From Arthrobacter antibioticus (GTDB lineage: Bacteria; Actinomycetota; Actinomycetes; Actinomycetales; Micrococcaceae), in the NCBI RefSeq assembly GCF_030063205.1, contig NZ_JASISQ010000003.1:186001-250000 (forward strand): 64,000 nt of DNA. Reading direction: 5' to 3'. Made by a program: the position numbers and the translations under genes. The notes beneath the pieces were generated by a model. The model was not told the DNA's origin and did no database searches. It was given only the letters and a program-made list of their open reading frames with translations. This document shows, piece after piece, positions 37,421 to 47,060 of the stretch (the first letter of the stretch is position 1; each line of letters starts with the position of its first letter).

Positions 37421-38632
37421 TTAGAATCTGATGGCGTCAATAACTTTCACACGGATCGCAACCAAGGCGGGAATGGCGCCAGCCAGAGCACCAACAAGGA
37501 CGGCTGCACCCAAGCCAAGCAGCGCAGCCTCCACAGGGAATGCAGGGTAAGCCTCCAGACCAGGAGCCACCTTCGATTCCACGATGGGGTTTTTTACAAT
37601 AGCGACTGCCAGCATGACCCCAACCGCTCCGGCCACTGTAGTGCCCACCACAGATTCCATCATGACACCGGTGAAGATTCTCCCTGAGGTTGCTCCAAAG
37701 CTGCGTCTAATACCAATCTCGCGCACCCTGTACCGCACCGTGACCATGGAGATATTCAGCAGTCCCACCACCCCCAGCAGCAGTATCAAAGTGGCTATGC
37801 CTGAGACCATCAAAGTCACCATGGCGAAGGGATCCCCGTAGGCTGCGTAATCGCTGCGGTACACATTCACGTAGGCGCCAGGAAGCTGCTGGGACAGCTC
37901 AGTGCTGAGCACTGCCACCAGCTGCTCCGCCATTCCAGCAGGAGCCCAAATTCTTAGTTCCACACCGGCACCGCCATCCCAAGGGTCATCGCTCACCCCC
38001 ACAAGTTGTGCGGCCTCGCTCAAGATAAATGCCTGCGGCATCGCCTCCGGATACGCATTTGGCACCACACCAATGATCACTGAGGTGGCTTTGATGGTCC
38101 CGAGAACCGGGACTTGCGGATCAACGGTGAGATCAGGCTGTCCGGCGGCTAAGTAAAAAGCTTCATTGACAACGACGGCGGGAGCCAGCCTGTCGGCGTC
38201 GTCCGCGGCGAACCATCCGCCTTGGGTGAGGTTCACTCGATGAATGACACCATAAGGCGGATCCACCACGGTCAATTCCACGTTCTGGACGCCTCTGGGA
38301 AACTGAAAGCGGCCCTGCGAACGCAGCAATCGAGTGGAGTGCGTGAAGCCATGCCGGGCAACCGTGGCAGCCAGAATTCGGGTGGTCTTCTCCGTGCTGA
38401 GGCTTTGGCCAAGACTCGGACCGTTTTGAATGCTGACGCTCAAGGTGGCTTCCCTGCCCCCGTCGCGCTCGGAATTCAGGGCTATTCCCTCCCGTGCCAG
38501 GTTTCCTACACCCACCACTGTTGTCAGAACGGCAACCGAGAGGGCCACCCCTATCAGGGACAGTAGTATCCGGGTTTTGTGAATACGCAGCTCTGACCAC
38601 GCCTCGACCAGGGTGGAGATGAACGCGGTCAT
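37421..38632 (-). CDS. ABC transporter permease, MacB/FtsX family
   Basis: 403 residues. It has the MacB layout: an N-terminal helix (KTRILLSLIGVALSVAVLTTVVGVG), a large extracytoplasmic domain and three C-terminal helices (MVSGIATLILLLGVVGLLNISMVTVRYRVREIGIRRSFGATSGRI...). These export systems pump peptides, lipoproteins or antibiotics without crossing a membrane pore. It overlaps the ATPase stop by four bases and is the last gene of the exporter operon. Confidence 0.92.
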   Translation of the reverse strand: MTAFISTLVEAWSELRIHKTRILLSLIGVALSVAVLTTVVGVGNLAREGIALNSERDGGREATLSVSIQNGPSLGQSLSTEKTTRILAATVARHGFTHSTRLLRSQGRFQFPRGVQNVELTVVDPPYGVIHRVNLTQGGWFAADDADRLAPAVVVNEAFYLAAGQPDLTVDPQVPVLGTIKATSVIIGVVPNAYPEAMPQAFILSEAAQLVGVSDDPWDGGAGVELRIWAPAGMAEQLVAVLSTELSQQLPGAYVNVYRSDYAAYGDPFAMVTLMVSGIATLILLLGVVGLLNISMVTVRYRVREIGIRRSFGATSGRIFTGVMMESVVGTTVAGAVGVMLAVAIVKNPIVESKVAPGLEAYPAFPVEAALLGLGAAVLVGALAGAIPALVAIRVKVIDAIRF

Positions 38633-39456
38633 GCGTGAGCCTGCGCAATCAATGCCGCCGGGCCAATACCCTCAGTGGCACTCAGGACACCGGCGTCAAG
38701 GCGATACCTGCTGCGGGCCCGTGCTGCAACATTGAGATCGTGAGTGATAGTTACCAACGCTGCACCAGATTCGGTGGCGATGGCATCCAGCAAGTCCATA
38801 ACTACCTGGCCGGTTTCCACATCAAGGGCCCCGGTAGGCTCATCCGCCAGAATGAGCCGGGGCCGTCTAACAAGCGCCCGGGCTATTGCCACCCGCTGCT
38901 GTTCACCGCCGGAGAGCATGTGCGGCTGTGTGCCGGCACGGGCGCAGAGCCCAACCCGATCAAGCATTTCCATGCCGAGTTCGTTGCGACGCCAAAATTC
39001 TTTCCGGCCGGCGTACATCAGCGGTGTCACCACGTTTTCCAATGCTGTGCGGCCGGGCAACAGGTTGAATTGCTGGAATACGAAGCCGATGCTGGAGCCG
39101 CGGAGCTTCGCCCGGGTGTTGTTGCGCAGTTTTTCCACAGGCTTGCCCTCAAAACGCAACTGCCCGCTGCTGGGCACATCCAAAAGCCCCAGGATGTTCA
39201 GCAACGTGGATTTTCCGCAGCCCGAACGGCCAACGATGGCGGTGTGGTCACCTGCACGTATCTGCAGGTCAATGCCGCGCAGGATATGCAACTCCTGGTC
39301 ATCAGCAAGCAGCACGGTCCGTGTCACGTTGCACAGATCCACCAAAGCGGGCGCAGAATTGTGCACGGCGGCGCTCTCACGATTGGTTGTTTCTACAGAC
39401 TTCTCAGTTGGTTCTTCTGGAGCTTCTTCAGTAGGTTCTTCTAAAAAAATGCTCAT
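38629..39456 (-). CDS. ABC transporter ATP-binding protein, MacB/LolD-like
   Basis: 275 residues. Walker A IVGRSGCGKSTLLNILG, Q-loop FVFQQFNLLPG, the signature LSGGEQQRVAIARAL and Walker B LILADEPTGALD are intact. It forms the motor with the MacB-like permease, to which it is joined by a four-base overlap, and it begins five bases after the adaptor stop. The first 35 residues are an acidic Glu/Thr-rich extension of no known role. Confidence 0.95.
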   Translation of the reverse strand: MSIFLEEPTEEAPEEPTEKSVETTNRESAAVHNSAPALVDLCNVTRTVLLADDQELHILRGIDLQIRAGDHTAIVGRSGCGKSTLLNILGLLDVPSSGQLRFEGKPVEKLRNNTRAKLRGSSIGFVFQQFNLLPGRTALENVVTPLMYAGRKEFWRRNELGMEMLDRVGLCARAGTQPHMLSGGEQQRVAIARALVRRPRLILADEPTGALDVETGQVVMDLLDAIATESGAALVTITHDLNVAARARSRYRLDAGVLSATEGIGPAALIAQAHA

Positions 39457-39461
39457 TGGGA

Positions 39462-40556
39462 TCAGCCCCTCATCGGGCCGAAGCCGGGCATCTGGCCCTC
39501 AGGTAACAAAGCATCCGTACCCGGGACAAACTCCAACACCGCTTCCCCCTCGGTCAAGCCGGAGGAGATCTCCACTTTTTCGCCGTCGTTCAGGCCCAGA
39601 ACAACGGGGCGCTCCTGGGGTGCTCCGGCACCATCCGCCGCCGGAATCCAGACAATGCCGTTTTGGACACTGCCTTTCACAGCAGTTAGCGGCAGTGTCA
39701 GCACATCCTTGGCTTCACCAGCTACCAAGGTGATAGTGGCGCCCAGCCCGGGGAACACAACAATGTTCATGGGCACTGCGCAGCTGACCTGGCCACTGCC
39801 GTTTTCAACAGGCGGGCCCTGGCCGGCACCGGGATCAAAACCGGGGACACTAGCGGCAGCCGGGTCCATGCCGGGTGCATTCTGCGCGCCAGGGTTCGAT
39901 TCCCCCGGAGTTTTACTATTGCTGATTTGGACGTTTTGGCAACCAAAAGGTGCCGGACCGTTGGTCACGGTGCCGGTGGCCGTTGTTGGTTTGCCCATGA
40001 GACGCAATTGCTGGGCTGTGGTGAGGGATCCGGTAATAGAAAACGTGCCGGGTGCAATGGTTCCTGCATTTTCGCCAACACTGGTTTCTTGGTTCAGCAA
40101 TAGCGTGAGGGTCTCCAACGTGCCCTCGGCAGTGGCTACAACGTCAGTGTATGAATACACCGGGCCCGGCGCCGGCACGATGGGGGCATCGGGTTCAGCG
40201 GGAGCAGCAGGGGCTGCGTCAGGTTCGGAGAGCACCTCACTACGGATCTGGAAAATCTTGTCCCCGGCAGCCACGTGGGCTCCCTTGTCAACAAAAAAGA
40301 AGACCACTTTGCCGGCCGCCGTTGACCGCAGCGCGATGGCCGCATTACTTTGTACCGAGCCCGTAAGGTCCACAGTATTTCTCACGGTGGCGCGGCCGGT
40401 CTCTATGAGCGGAGCCTCAATGCGGGCGTGCGGGATGATTTGTTCGCCGTCATCCTGCAACCCGTCAATGAACGCGATCTTGACCAGTGCCACCGCTATG
40501 ACACTAAATATCAGCACCCACACGACGGGAAAAACTATACGGCGCATAATACGCAT
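39462..40556 (-). CDS. Efflux periplasmic-adaptor-like protein (MacA-like, HlyD family)
   Basis: 364 residues from the ATG at 40556, with GGAAGGAAAG just upstream; a longer frame from 40658 lacks this. One N-terminal membrane helix (IVFPVVWVLIFSVIAVALVKIAFI) precedes the lipoyl-like hairpin region (TVDLTGSVQSNAAIALRSTAAGKVVFFFVDKGAHVAAGDKIFQIRSE). The middle holds a Pro/Gly/Asn-rich loop, and the C-terminus has an MP-domain-like segment (EERPVVLGLNDGEKVEISSGLTEGE). In a Gram-positive-type cell it would span the wall-facing space with MacB. Confidence 0.88.
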   Translation of the reverse strand: MRIMRRIVFPVVWVLIFSVIAVALVKIAFIDGLQDDGEQIIPHARIEAPLIETGRATVRNTVDLTGSVQSNAAIALRSTAAGKVVFFFVDKGAHVAAGDKIFQIRSEVLSEPDAAPAAPAEPDAPIVPAPGPVYSYTDVVATAEGTLETLTLLLNQETSVGENAGTIAPGTFSITGSLTTAQQLRLMGKPTTATGTVTNGPAPFGCQNVQISNSKTPGESNPGAQNAPGMDPAAASVPGFDPGAGQGPPVENGSGQVSCAVPMNIVVFPGLGATITLVAGEAKDVLTLPLTAVKGSVQNGIVWIPAADGAGAPQERPVVLGLNDGEKVEISSGLTEGEAVLEFVPGTDALLPEGQMPGFGPMRG

Positions 40557-40658
40557 TCTGCTTTCCTTCCGGAATCTCCCCACAGATCCCCGAACGGAGA
40601 AGTGTCTTGAACAATGTAACTGATGGGAAGACTTCCCGGCGGAAACACCCTGACACAA

Positions 40659-42851
40659 TCAGATGAAGCGTTGCCGTACTTCAAGCGCCGTTGAAACTGG
40701 GTTTGTGCACACCATGTTGCGGCAAATATATGCCAGCACTCCCGCCGCAACTGGTTGCTGCCCCTGTTTACAAGAGCGCTGCGCCACACTGCGTCCTTCA
40801 AACAGCGCCAATGGCGGTTCCCCGGCGCCATCCCACACTCCAATGACCATCCCAGGGGAAGCCGAACACCAAGCCGCGTGCAGCAACTTCTCACGGTCAT
40901 GGCCGGCAGGACCTACAATCGCCGTCTCAAACGGCCCAGCCAGCAGAGCCTCTGCCTGGGCAAGTAATCCACCAGCGGACCGCGGCGCTCTCTTAGCCAG
41001 TTCGGGAACACCTGCCAACAGATTCTCAGCAATAACGCGGTGCCTGCCCGATCCGGTGTACGCCGACCAAGAGATGAAAGCCCCAGCCATCATGGCCACG
41101 GCGCTGGTTGTGGCGTTATCGAAGGGGTCTGCAAATCGTGAGCCTTGCAGCGCGGAGTCAGAACCTTCGTGGGCACCATGGTTGTACACCACACCATCGG
41201 CTATGAAGTCCCGTTCCAAGTCGCAAATCAACGTCCCGGCAAAATCAAACCAGCGTCTGTCACCGCTGGCCGCATAAAGCGTCAAGTAACCTTTGGCGCA
41301 GGCCGCATAATCTTCCAGCAAACCCTTGATACCGCGCGCCTGCCCATCATGGGAAACCCGCAGCAACTCTCCGTCCCAATGCACTGTGGATAAATATTCT
41401 CCAAGTTCGACGGCGGTTGCCAGGTACGCGGGTTCCTCCAGCACCATGGCGGCTTCGGCCAATGCCTCCATCAGCATGGCATTCCAGGACGCCACTACTT
41501 TCTCATCCCGCGCTGGCATCACCCGCGCCGCGCGTAGCCTCCGCAGTGCCGGTTTAATCCGTTCCCACTGCTTCTGCTGCAGCTCGGAGAGCGGCCGCGA
41601 AGGATGTAACGGATACGTTTGGGGCACGGCGTCGTTTGGCACGCCCATAGCCCGTGCAACGTCCTCGGCCAGTTTTTGACTGCCCACTTCTGTGCTGGCA
41701 TGCGCGGCAGTTTGAAGTTCGGCCATGCTCCACTTATAGCTAGCACCCTCGTGGTGGATGCCATCAACAACTGTGTCTGCATCAAGTGAGGAAGCAAATG
41801 CCCCGCCAGGGAGCCGCATCTCATCCATGAGCCAGGAAATCGTTGCCACGGCCGCTTCCCGGGCACCACGAGCTCCTAATGACGGCACCCTTACACGCAG
41901 TCCTGGTTCATCGTCGGCAAGGCTTTGCTGCGGGAACTTCTCCGCGATCCTCACCCAGTGCACAAGTACTTGGAGGAGGCCTGCGTTGTCGTAGAGCATT
42001 TTCTCGTAGTGCGGCTCAGACCAATCCGCACTCACACTGTAACGGGCAAACCCGCCACCCAGCTGATCGAATAATGCCGAATGCACCATGGCATTCAAGG
42101 TTCGGCCAACCAGCCCATGAGCCTGTTTCGCCGACGCGCCGGTGGCAGTGTCCGTGGCTTTTGATGCGGCATGCCGGATCAAAAATTCAAGGCCGGGAGT
42201 GGGCGGGAACTTCGGTGCCGAACCAAACCCGCCATGGATCAGGTCCTCTGTCCCGGCTATGGCAGCAACTGCGTCTTCGGTGGCCCTCAACCATGCTGGC
42301 TCTGGCTGTACCGAAAGCTCAACCGCCGTTGTGGCGGCGCTTCGCACTTGCCAGATAGGTTTAGCCAACGCCTCGGAGAGGGACTCTGCGGTCTTTTCCA
42401 CCTGGTCTCTGCGTTCGCACCACGCCTCATTAACTGCGGCAAGCACCTGAGTAAAAGACGGGCGCCCACGTCCTGGACTTGGTGGGAAGTACGTGCCGGC
42501 GTAGAAGGCTTTTCCCTCAGGAGTCAAAAAAACACTCATGGGCCAGCCGCCCTCCCCGCTGAGTGCCTGGGTGGCTGCCATGTAAGCATCGTCTACATCT
42601 GGGCGTTCTTCGCGATCAACCTTGATAGAAACAAAGTGTTCGTTGAGGTAGTCCGCTGTCACCGGGTCTTCAAAGGACTCCCCCGCCATAACATGGCACC
42701 AATGGCAGGCGGCATATCCCACTGACAGAAAAATGGGTACGTCACGTGCTACGGATTCAGCAAACGCCTCCGCATCAAAAGGCTGCCACGCAACCGGATT
42801 TTGCGCGTGCTGGCGAAGGTAAGCACTGGGTTCACCTGCCAAGCGGTTCAT
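40659..42851 (-). CDS. Thioredoxin-domain protein (DUF255, YyaL/SPATA20-like)
   Basis: 730 residues. The N-terminal thioredoxin-like domain contains YAACHWCHVMAGESFED, the diagnostic DUF255 CxxC motif, and VDREERPDVDDAYM. It is followed by a six-hairpin glycosidase-like domain (GEGGWPMSVFLTPEGKAFYAGTYFPP and later DKVVASWNAMLMEALAEAA). The role is not firmly known. It starts nine bases after the small membrane-protein stop and belongs to the conserved mca neighbourhood. Confidence 0.93.
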   Translation of the reverse strand: MNRLAGEPSAYLRQHAQNPVAWQPFDAEAFAESVARDVPIFLSVGYAACHWCHVMAGESFEDPVTADYLNEHFVSIKVDREERPDVDDAYMAATQALSGEGGWPMSVFLTPEGKAFYAGTYFPPSPGRGRPSFTQVLAAVNEAWCERRDQVEKTAESLSEALAKPIWQVRSAATTAVELSVQPEPAWLRATEDAVAAIAGTEDLIHGGFGSAPKFPPTPGLEFLIRHAASKATDTATGASAKQAHGLVGRTLNAMVHSALFDQLGGGFARYSVSADWSEPHYEKMLYDNAGLLQVLVHWVRIAEKFPQQSLADDEPGLRVRVPSLGARGAREAAVATISWLMDEMRLPGGAFASSLDADTVVDGIHHEGASYKWSMAELQTAAHASTEVGSQKLAEDVARAMGVPNDAVPQTYPLHPSRPLSELQQKQWERIKPALRRLRAARVMPARDEKVVASWNAMLMEALAEAAMVLEEPAYLATAVELGEYLSTVHWDGELLRVSHDGQARGIKGLLEDYAACAKGYLTLYAASGDRRWFDFAGTLICDLERDFIADGVVYNHGAHEGSDSALQGSRFADPFDNATTSAVAMMAGAFISWSAYTGSGRHRVIAENLLAGVPELAKRAPRSAGGLLAQAEALLAGPFETAIVGPAGHDREKLLHAAWCSASPGMVIGVWDGAGEPPLALFEGRSVAQRSCKQGQQPVAAGVLAYICRNMVCTNPVSTALEVRQRFI

Positions 42852-42860
42852 TGCCGGATG

Positions 42861-43268
42861 CTACTTAGTATCCGTGTTCTCAGGATTACCAGCGGTGCCT
42901 GTGCTCCCTGCACCAGGCACAGCCCCGGCATCAGTTTCGTCAGGCTTTTCCGCAACCACACCGGAGACTGGGGAGTGCGCTGGAACTGAGGTCCCGGCGT
43001 CGTCCGCTCTAATGGGAATACCCATATGATCGGCAGCAGGGCCATGGGATCCGCTGACCCGGCCTTCCTCAACTTGTGCCCGGTAGCGAATACGGCGAAT
43101 GCGCTTGACCATGTCGCGAATCAAAAAAAACATGATCACCACAATGCCGAACGTGACGGCGAAACCCAACAGACCGGGGGTGATTTGGTCCTCGGTCAAA
43201 CCCGGGCGAAGCCCTGGCTGAGTGGGAATAGCGGGATCAGTGGTGGCAAGCAAAATCAGTGTGTGCAC
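42861..43268 (-). CDS. Small membrane protein downstream of mca (Rv1083-like)
   Basis: 135 residues, beginning with GTG. One hydrophobic helix (GLLGFAVTFGIVVIMFFLIRDMVKRIRRIRYR, about residues 33-55) is flanked on its inner side by basic residues; the C-terminal 60 residues are hydrophilic and disordered, rich in Gly, Ala and Asp. The function is unknown. Gene order mca, small membrane protein, DUF255 is the same as I recall in mycobacteria (Rv1082-Rv1084), supporting it as real. Confidence 0.82.
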   Translation of the reverse strand: MHTLILLATTDPAIPTQPGLRPGLTEDQITPGLLGFAVTFGIVVIMFFLIRDMVKRIRRIRYRAQVEEGRVSGSHGPAADHMGIPIRADDAGTSVPAHSPVSGVVAEKPDETDAGAVPGAGSTGTAGNPENTDTK

Positions 43269-43325
43269 AATTCGTCTTTCGTTTTGTCCCCGAGCAACTT
43301 GGTGTCAACGGGAAACATCCACTAT

Positions 43326-44234
43326 CTATCGTAGGCCAGCGAATAGGTCGTTCTCGGGTTGGGAGGTCAGGACACGTGATTCAATCAGCGAGTAGTCCTC
43401 CCACGGCCACACTTTTCGCTGCATTTGCGGGCTCACAGCAAAGAAGAATCCGTCCGGGTCAACCTGCGTTGCATGGGCCCGCAAGGCGTCATCACGAACC
43501 TCAAAATAATCTCCGCAGTCAATCTGCGTGGTGGTTGGATGCTTGCTCACCGGCGGTGTATGCCCCTCAGTGTCAGCCTCCAACCAGGACGCGATGCGCG
43601 CTGCATAAGGTGAAGCCAGCCCTGCCTCCTCCAACGCATAGTGCAAGGCCCGGAAGCGCTGCGGGTTAAACGCCAGATCGTAATAGAGCTTGGAGGGCTC
43701 CCAGGCTTCTCCGGCGTCAGGGTACAGTTCAGGATTTCCCGCCGCCCTAAACGCCTCCATCGTGACCTTGTGCGTCATGATGTGATCCGGATGCGGGTAT
43801 CCACCGTTCTCGTCATAGGAAACAATCACGTGCGGTTTAAAACGACGAACCAACCGAACCAACGGAGCCGCAGCAATCTCCAACGGCTTCAGCGCAAAGC
43901 ACCCCTCCGGCAAGTGCGGAAGCGGATCACCCTCGGGCAGCCCCGAATCAGTGAACCCCAGCCACTGATGCGCAATACCCAAAATTTTGGCTGCATTGGC
44001 CATTTCCAGCCGGCGCGCACCCCCCATGTCGCGGGCTGAATGCGGGTCACCAATGAGCGTTGGGTTTTGAATGTCGCCACGCTCACCACCTGTGCAGGTG
44101 GCCACCATCACCTGCACACCGGACGCCACGTAGGAGGCCATCATGGCTGCGCCCTTACTTGCTTCATCATCCGGGTGGGCATGAACCGCCAGAAGACGCA
44201 GCGACTGCCGTGCTGGAGACTCAAAGTTGTTCAC
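43326..44234 (-). CDS. mca: Mycothiol S-conjugate amidase
   Basis: 302 residues from a GTG at 44234 with GAAGGTAG five bases upstream; the frame is also open from a GTG at 44264. It cleaves mycothiol-S-conjugates, releasing a mercapturic acid for export, and is related to MshB. The zinc motif RLLAVHAHPDDEASKG and HPDHIMTHKVTMEAF are present, as is CTGGERGDIQNPTL. It proves a mycothiol-using actinobacterium and heads a leftward run of genes. Confidence 0.95.
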   Translation of the reverse strand: MNNFESPARQSLRLLAVHAHPDDEASKGAAMMASYVASGVQVMVATCTGGERGDIQNPTLIGDPHSARDMGGARRLEMANAAKILGIAHQWLGFTDSGLPEGDPLPHLPEGCFALKPLEIAAAPLVRLVRRFKPHVIVSYDENGGYPHPDHIMTHKVTMEAFRAAGNPELYPDAGEAWEPSKLYYDLAFNPQRFRALHYALEEAGLASPYAARIASWLEADTEGHTPPVSKHPTTTQIDCGDYFEVRDDALRAHATQVDPDGFFFAVSPQMQRKVWPWEDYSLIESRVLTSQPENDLFAGLR

Positions 44235-44381
44235 GAAAGCTACCTTCAATTCTTGTGTGGCCACGGGTTAGAGGGAAGACGAGGCAAAATGCTCGTGCCA
44301 AATGAACGCTAAACTTGCCTTAGTCCAACGTCCCCATCAGGTGGGGCGCCCAGACCGCGGCAACCCGCGGAACAGACACAA

Positions 44382-44828
44382 GTGGATGCAGTGACAACTT
44401 CTGATTCTCCAGCAGCTACCAGCCTAACCAATCGATACGGCACACCCAAGCGGAGCCTGTCCAAAAAGAACCAAAAGATCCTCTTGGCGGTGGCAGCAGT
44501 GCTGTCATTGTCATGGGTATTGTGGGTGATCGTTGGCGGCAATACGGGAGTCTCCCAAAAAATCCTCAGCTACAACGTGGTGGACGCCACTATGACCACT
44601 GTTGATCTTTCGGTGACCAAAACCCCGGACGCCACGGCCGAGTGCGCCATCAAGGCCATGAATGAGTCTTTTGCGGTGGTGGGCTGGAATGTCATCACCA
44701 TTGGTCCCAACGCTAAGGACGTTGGTTCCGAGAATGGCCGCACCACAACCGTGCGTGGCGAGCTTCGAACGGATTCGTTAGCCGTCACCGGAGTGGTTGA
44801 AAACTGCTGGATCGTTAAGCCGATGTAA
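44382..44828 (+). CDS. DUF4307-family membrane-anchored protein
   Basis: 148 residues; a GTG at 44391 would shorten it by three. A hydrophilic N-terminus (SLTNRYGTPKRSLSKKNQ) is followed by one transmembrane helix (ILLAVAAVLSLSWVLWVIVGG) and a small extracytoplasmic domain with FSVTKTPDATAECAIKAMNE-like features, matching DUF4307. The function is unknown. Divergent from mca and upstream of greA, as in mycobacteria (Rv1081c). Confidence 0.88.
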   Translation: MDAVTTSDSPAATSLTNRYGTPKRSLSKKNQKILLAVAAVLSLSWVLWVIVGGNTGVSQKILSYNVVDATMTTVDLSVTKTPDATAECAIKAMNESFAVVGWNVITIGPNAKDVGSENGRTTTVRGELRTDSLAVTGVVENCWIVKPM

Positions 44829-45033
44829 CACCCGCCACCCCGATTCTTGGGTTTATCCGCCTTATTGACTAAACTAGTCTCTATTACCATCTGCCCCGTT
44901 TGGTCAGCCAGTGAATTTTCTGCGCATGAATTGAGCACTTTGCCTTAGTGCATAGCTCGTGGTGCATAGCGCAGAGATTTCAATGGAACGCCTGCAGCGG
45001 GGCCTTTGCTTTTGTACATTCAAGGAGAATTAC

Positions 45034-45534
45034 GTGCCTACCACTAACAGCGTGCCTTCAGCTTGGCTGACTCAGGAAGCCTTCGATCGTCTGCAGGCTG
45101 AACTCACACAGCTTTCCGGCCCCGGTCGTGCAGAGATCGTCAGCAAGATCGAACAAGCTCGCCAAGAAGGCGACTTGAAGGAAAACGGCGGGTATCACGC
45201 CGCCAAGGATGAACAGGGCAAGATTGAAGCTCGCATCCGCCAGCTCAGTGAAATGCTGCGCAGTGCCCGTGTCGGTGAAGCACCTGCCGACGACGGCGTC
45301 GTTGAGCAGGGCATGGTTGTTGTAGCCACCATCGCTGGGGATAAGACCACATTCCTGCTCGGCAGCCGCGAGGTTGGCGCCGGAGACCTGGAAGTTTATA
45401 GCGAACGTTCCGCATTGGGTGCCGCCATCATGGGCAAGACCGTCGGCGACAAACTGGACTATGTTGCTCCCAACGGGCGCACCATTGACGTGGAGATCAT
45501 CTCCGCCAAGCCGTACGTTGGCGAGCAAAGCTAG
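45034..45534 (+). CDS. greA: Transcription elongation factor GreA
   Basis: 166 residues from a GTG at 45034, with AAGGAG six bases upstream; a longer frame from 44959 is not supported. It stimulates RNA cleavage by stalled RNA polymerase. The N-terminal coiled coil (WLTQEAFDRLQAEL, EGDLKENGGYHAAKDEQGKIEARIRQL) and C-terminal FKBP-like domain (GSREVGAGDLEVYSERSALGAAIMGKTVGD) are complete. The 205-bp gap before it holds a small GACTA-AAC-TAGTC inverted repeat and no gene. Confidence 0.96.
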   Translation: MPTTNSVPSAWLTQEAFDRLQAELTQLSGPGRAEIVSKIEQARQEGDLKENGGYHAAKDEQGKIEARIRQLSEMLRSARVGEAPADDGVVEQGMVVVATIAGDKTTFLLGSREVGAGDLEVYSERSALGAAIMGKTVGDKLDYVAPNGRTIDVEIISAKPYVGEQS

Positions 45535-45548
45535 CCACATGCGCAGTA

Positions 45549-45598
45549 TTTGTCCCTGCCGGGTTCCACCCTTCGTGGTGAAATCCGGCAGGGACAAA
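45549..45598. terminator. Bidirectional terminator between greA and ilvA
   Basis: TTTGTCCCTGCCGG pairs perfectly with CCGGCAGGGACAAA; an inner pair (TTCCACC with GGTGAA) extends the structure. A/T at the stem ends gives U tracts in both directions. Confidence 0.85.
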
Positions 45599-45694
45599 AT
45601 ATTTAATACACGCTTTCTATAACCTGCGACGGCGGAACTCCCGGACGTCGCAGCGTCCGGTAACTTTCACAGCCTCCGGCAACGAGTGCGCCGG

Positions 45695-46933
45695 TTAGTG
45701 GACGACTATTGGCTGGAACCCTTCAGTGCGAAGAGCCGTCAAGACCAGCTCGCAATGCTCATGACCCTTGGTTTCAAGGTTTACGGTGATGGAGACGTCG
45801 CCCATCGAGATCGAGCCACCCACCCGTGTGTGGTCCACACCCGTGACGTTGGCGTCGTTCTCGGCGATGATGCGCGAGATCGTCGCCAAGGACCCTGGCC
45901 TATCCGTAAGCATCATGCGCACGGTCAGGAACCGGCCCGCGGCAGCTAGTCCACGCTGAATCACCTTCAGGAGCAGCATCGGGTCAATGTTTCCGCCCGA
46001 GAGCACAATGACAGTGGTACCGGGATTTTCAATCTTGCCCTCCATGAGAGCGGCCACGCCCACAGCTCCTGCCGGCTCCACCACCATTTTGGAACGCTCT
46101 AGTAAAAAGATCAGCGCCCGGGCCAGGGAGTCTTCACTGACAGTGATCACATCATCGACCAGTTCGCGGATGATGGAGAACGGCAGTTGGCCTGGACGGC
46201 CTACGGCAATCCCGTCAGCCATGGTGGAAACCTTCTTCAATGGCACCAACGCATCGGCGGCCAATGACGGAGGGTATGCGGCAGCGTTTTCGGCCTGCAC
46301 CCCAATGACCCGGATCTCTCGCCCAAGTTCCTTAGCACGGGCCTTGACGGCCACCGATACGCCCGCCAGCAGCCCGCCGCCGCCAACACCCATGATGATG
46401 GTGTCAACGTTGGGTACCTGATCCAGGATCTCCAGGCCAATAGTGCCTTGTCCAGAGACCACATCAACATTGTTAAACGGGTGCACAAACACTGCACCGC
46501 TCTCGTTGGCGTAACGCTCGGCCTCCGCCAGAGATTCATCCACGTTGTTCCCGTGCAGCACCACTTCGGCACCGTGACCGCGGGTGGCGGCAAGCTTCGG
46601 CAGGGCAACACCTACCGGCATGTAGATTCGAGCCTTGATGCCCAACGCTTTTGCCGCAACCGCCACACCCTGGGCATGGTTACCAGCCGAGGCAGCCACC
46701 ACACCGCGGGCACGTTCTTCGGCGTCAAGTTTGGCCATCCGCACATATGCACCGCGGACCTTAAACGAGCCGGCGCGCTGCAGGTTCTCACACTTGAAGA
46801 ACACCTCTGAGCCTGTCAACCTGCCCAATGCCCGTGAGCTTTCGATGGGTGTGATCGCAATAATCTCCGCCAACAACTCCCGTGCCTGTTCTATATCTGC
46901 AAGGGTCACTGGGAGGTCGCTGGTTGCGTTCAC
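45695..46933 (-). CDS. ilvA: Threonine ammonia-lyase
   Basis: 412 residues, starting with GTG after AAGAGAAAAG. It deaminates threonine to 2-oxobutyrate with PLP. The PLP Lys lies in QRAGSFKVRGAYVRM, with SAGNHAQGVA and the GVGGGGLLAG phosphate-binding loop. A C-terminal ACT-like domain (TVRMMLTDRPGSLATISRIIAENDANVTGVDHTRV) is single, so the length matches the shorter form; this may be biosynthetic or catabolic. It is convergent with greA. Confidence 0.93.
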   Translation of the reverse strand: MNATSDLPVTLADIEQARELLAEIIAITPIESSRALGRLTGSEVFFKCENLQRAGSFKVRGAYVRMAKLDAEERARGVVAASAGNHAQGVAVAAKALGIKARIYMPVGVALPKLAATRGHGAEVVLHGNNVDESLAEAERYANESGAVFVHPFNNVDVVSGQGTIGLEILDQVPNVDTIIMGVGGGGLLAGVSVAVKARAKELGREIRVIGVQAENAAAYPPSLAADALVPLKKVSTMADGIAVGRPGQLPFSIIRELVDDVITVSEDSLARALIFLLERSKMVVEPAGAVGVAALMEGKIENPGTTVIVLSGGNIDPMLLLKVIQRGLAAAGRFLTVRMMLTDRPGSLATISRIIAENDANVTGVDHTRVGGSISMGDVSITVNLETKGHEHCELVLTALRTEGFQPIVVH

Positions 46934-47060
46934 GGTACTTTTCTCTTTCTCTTAGAAACAATATGAAACAAGGAACTCTGCGCACTGCTCCGGCGGGTTC
47001 CGGGCTAAACCATGTTTACCGGACGGGCTCGCAGAATCAGGCGTGCTTAGACGGGCGCGC

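Noticed and set aside
38635-39733. Two long plus-strand frames of about 270 and 330 codons
   Set aside because: Both are antisense to the MacB-type ATPase and the adaptor, whose motifs are intact.
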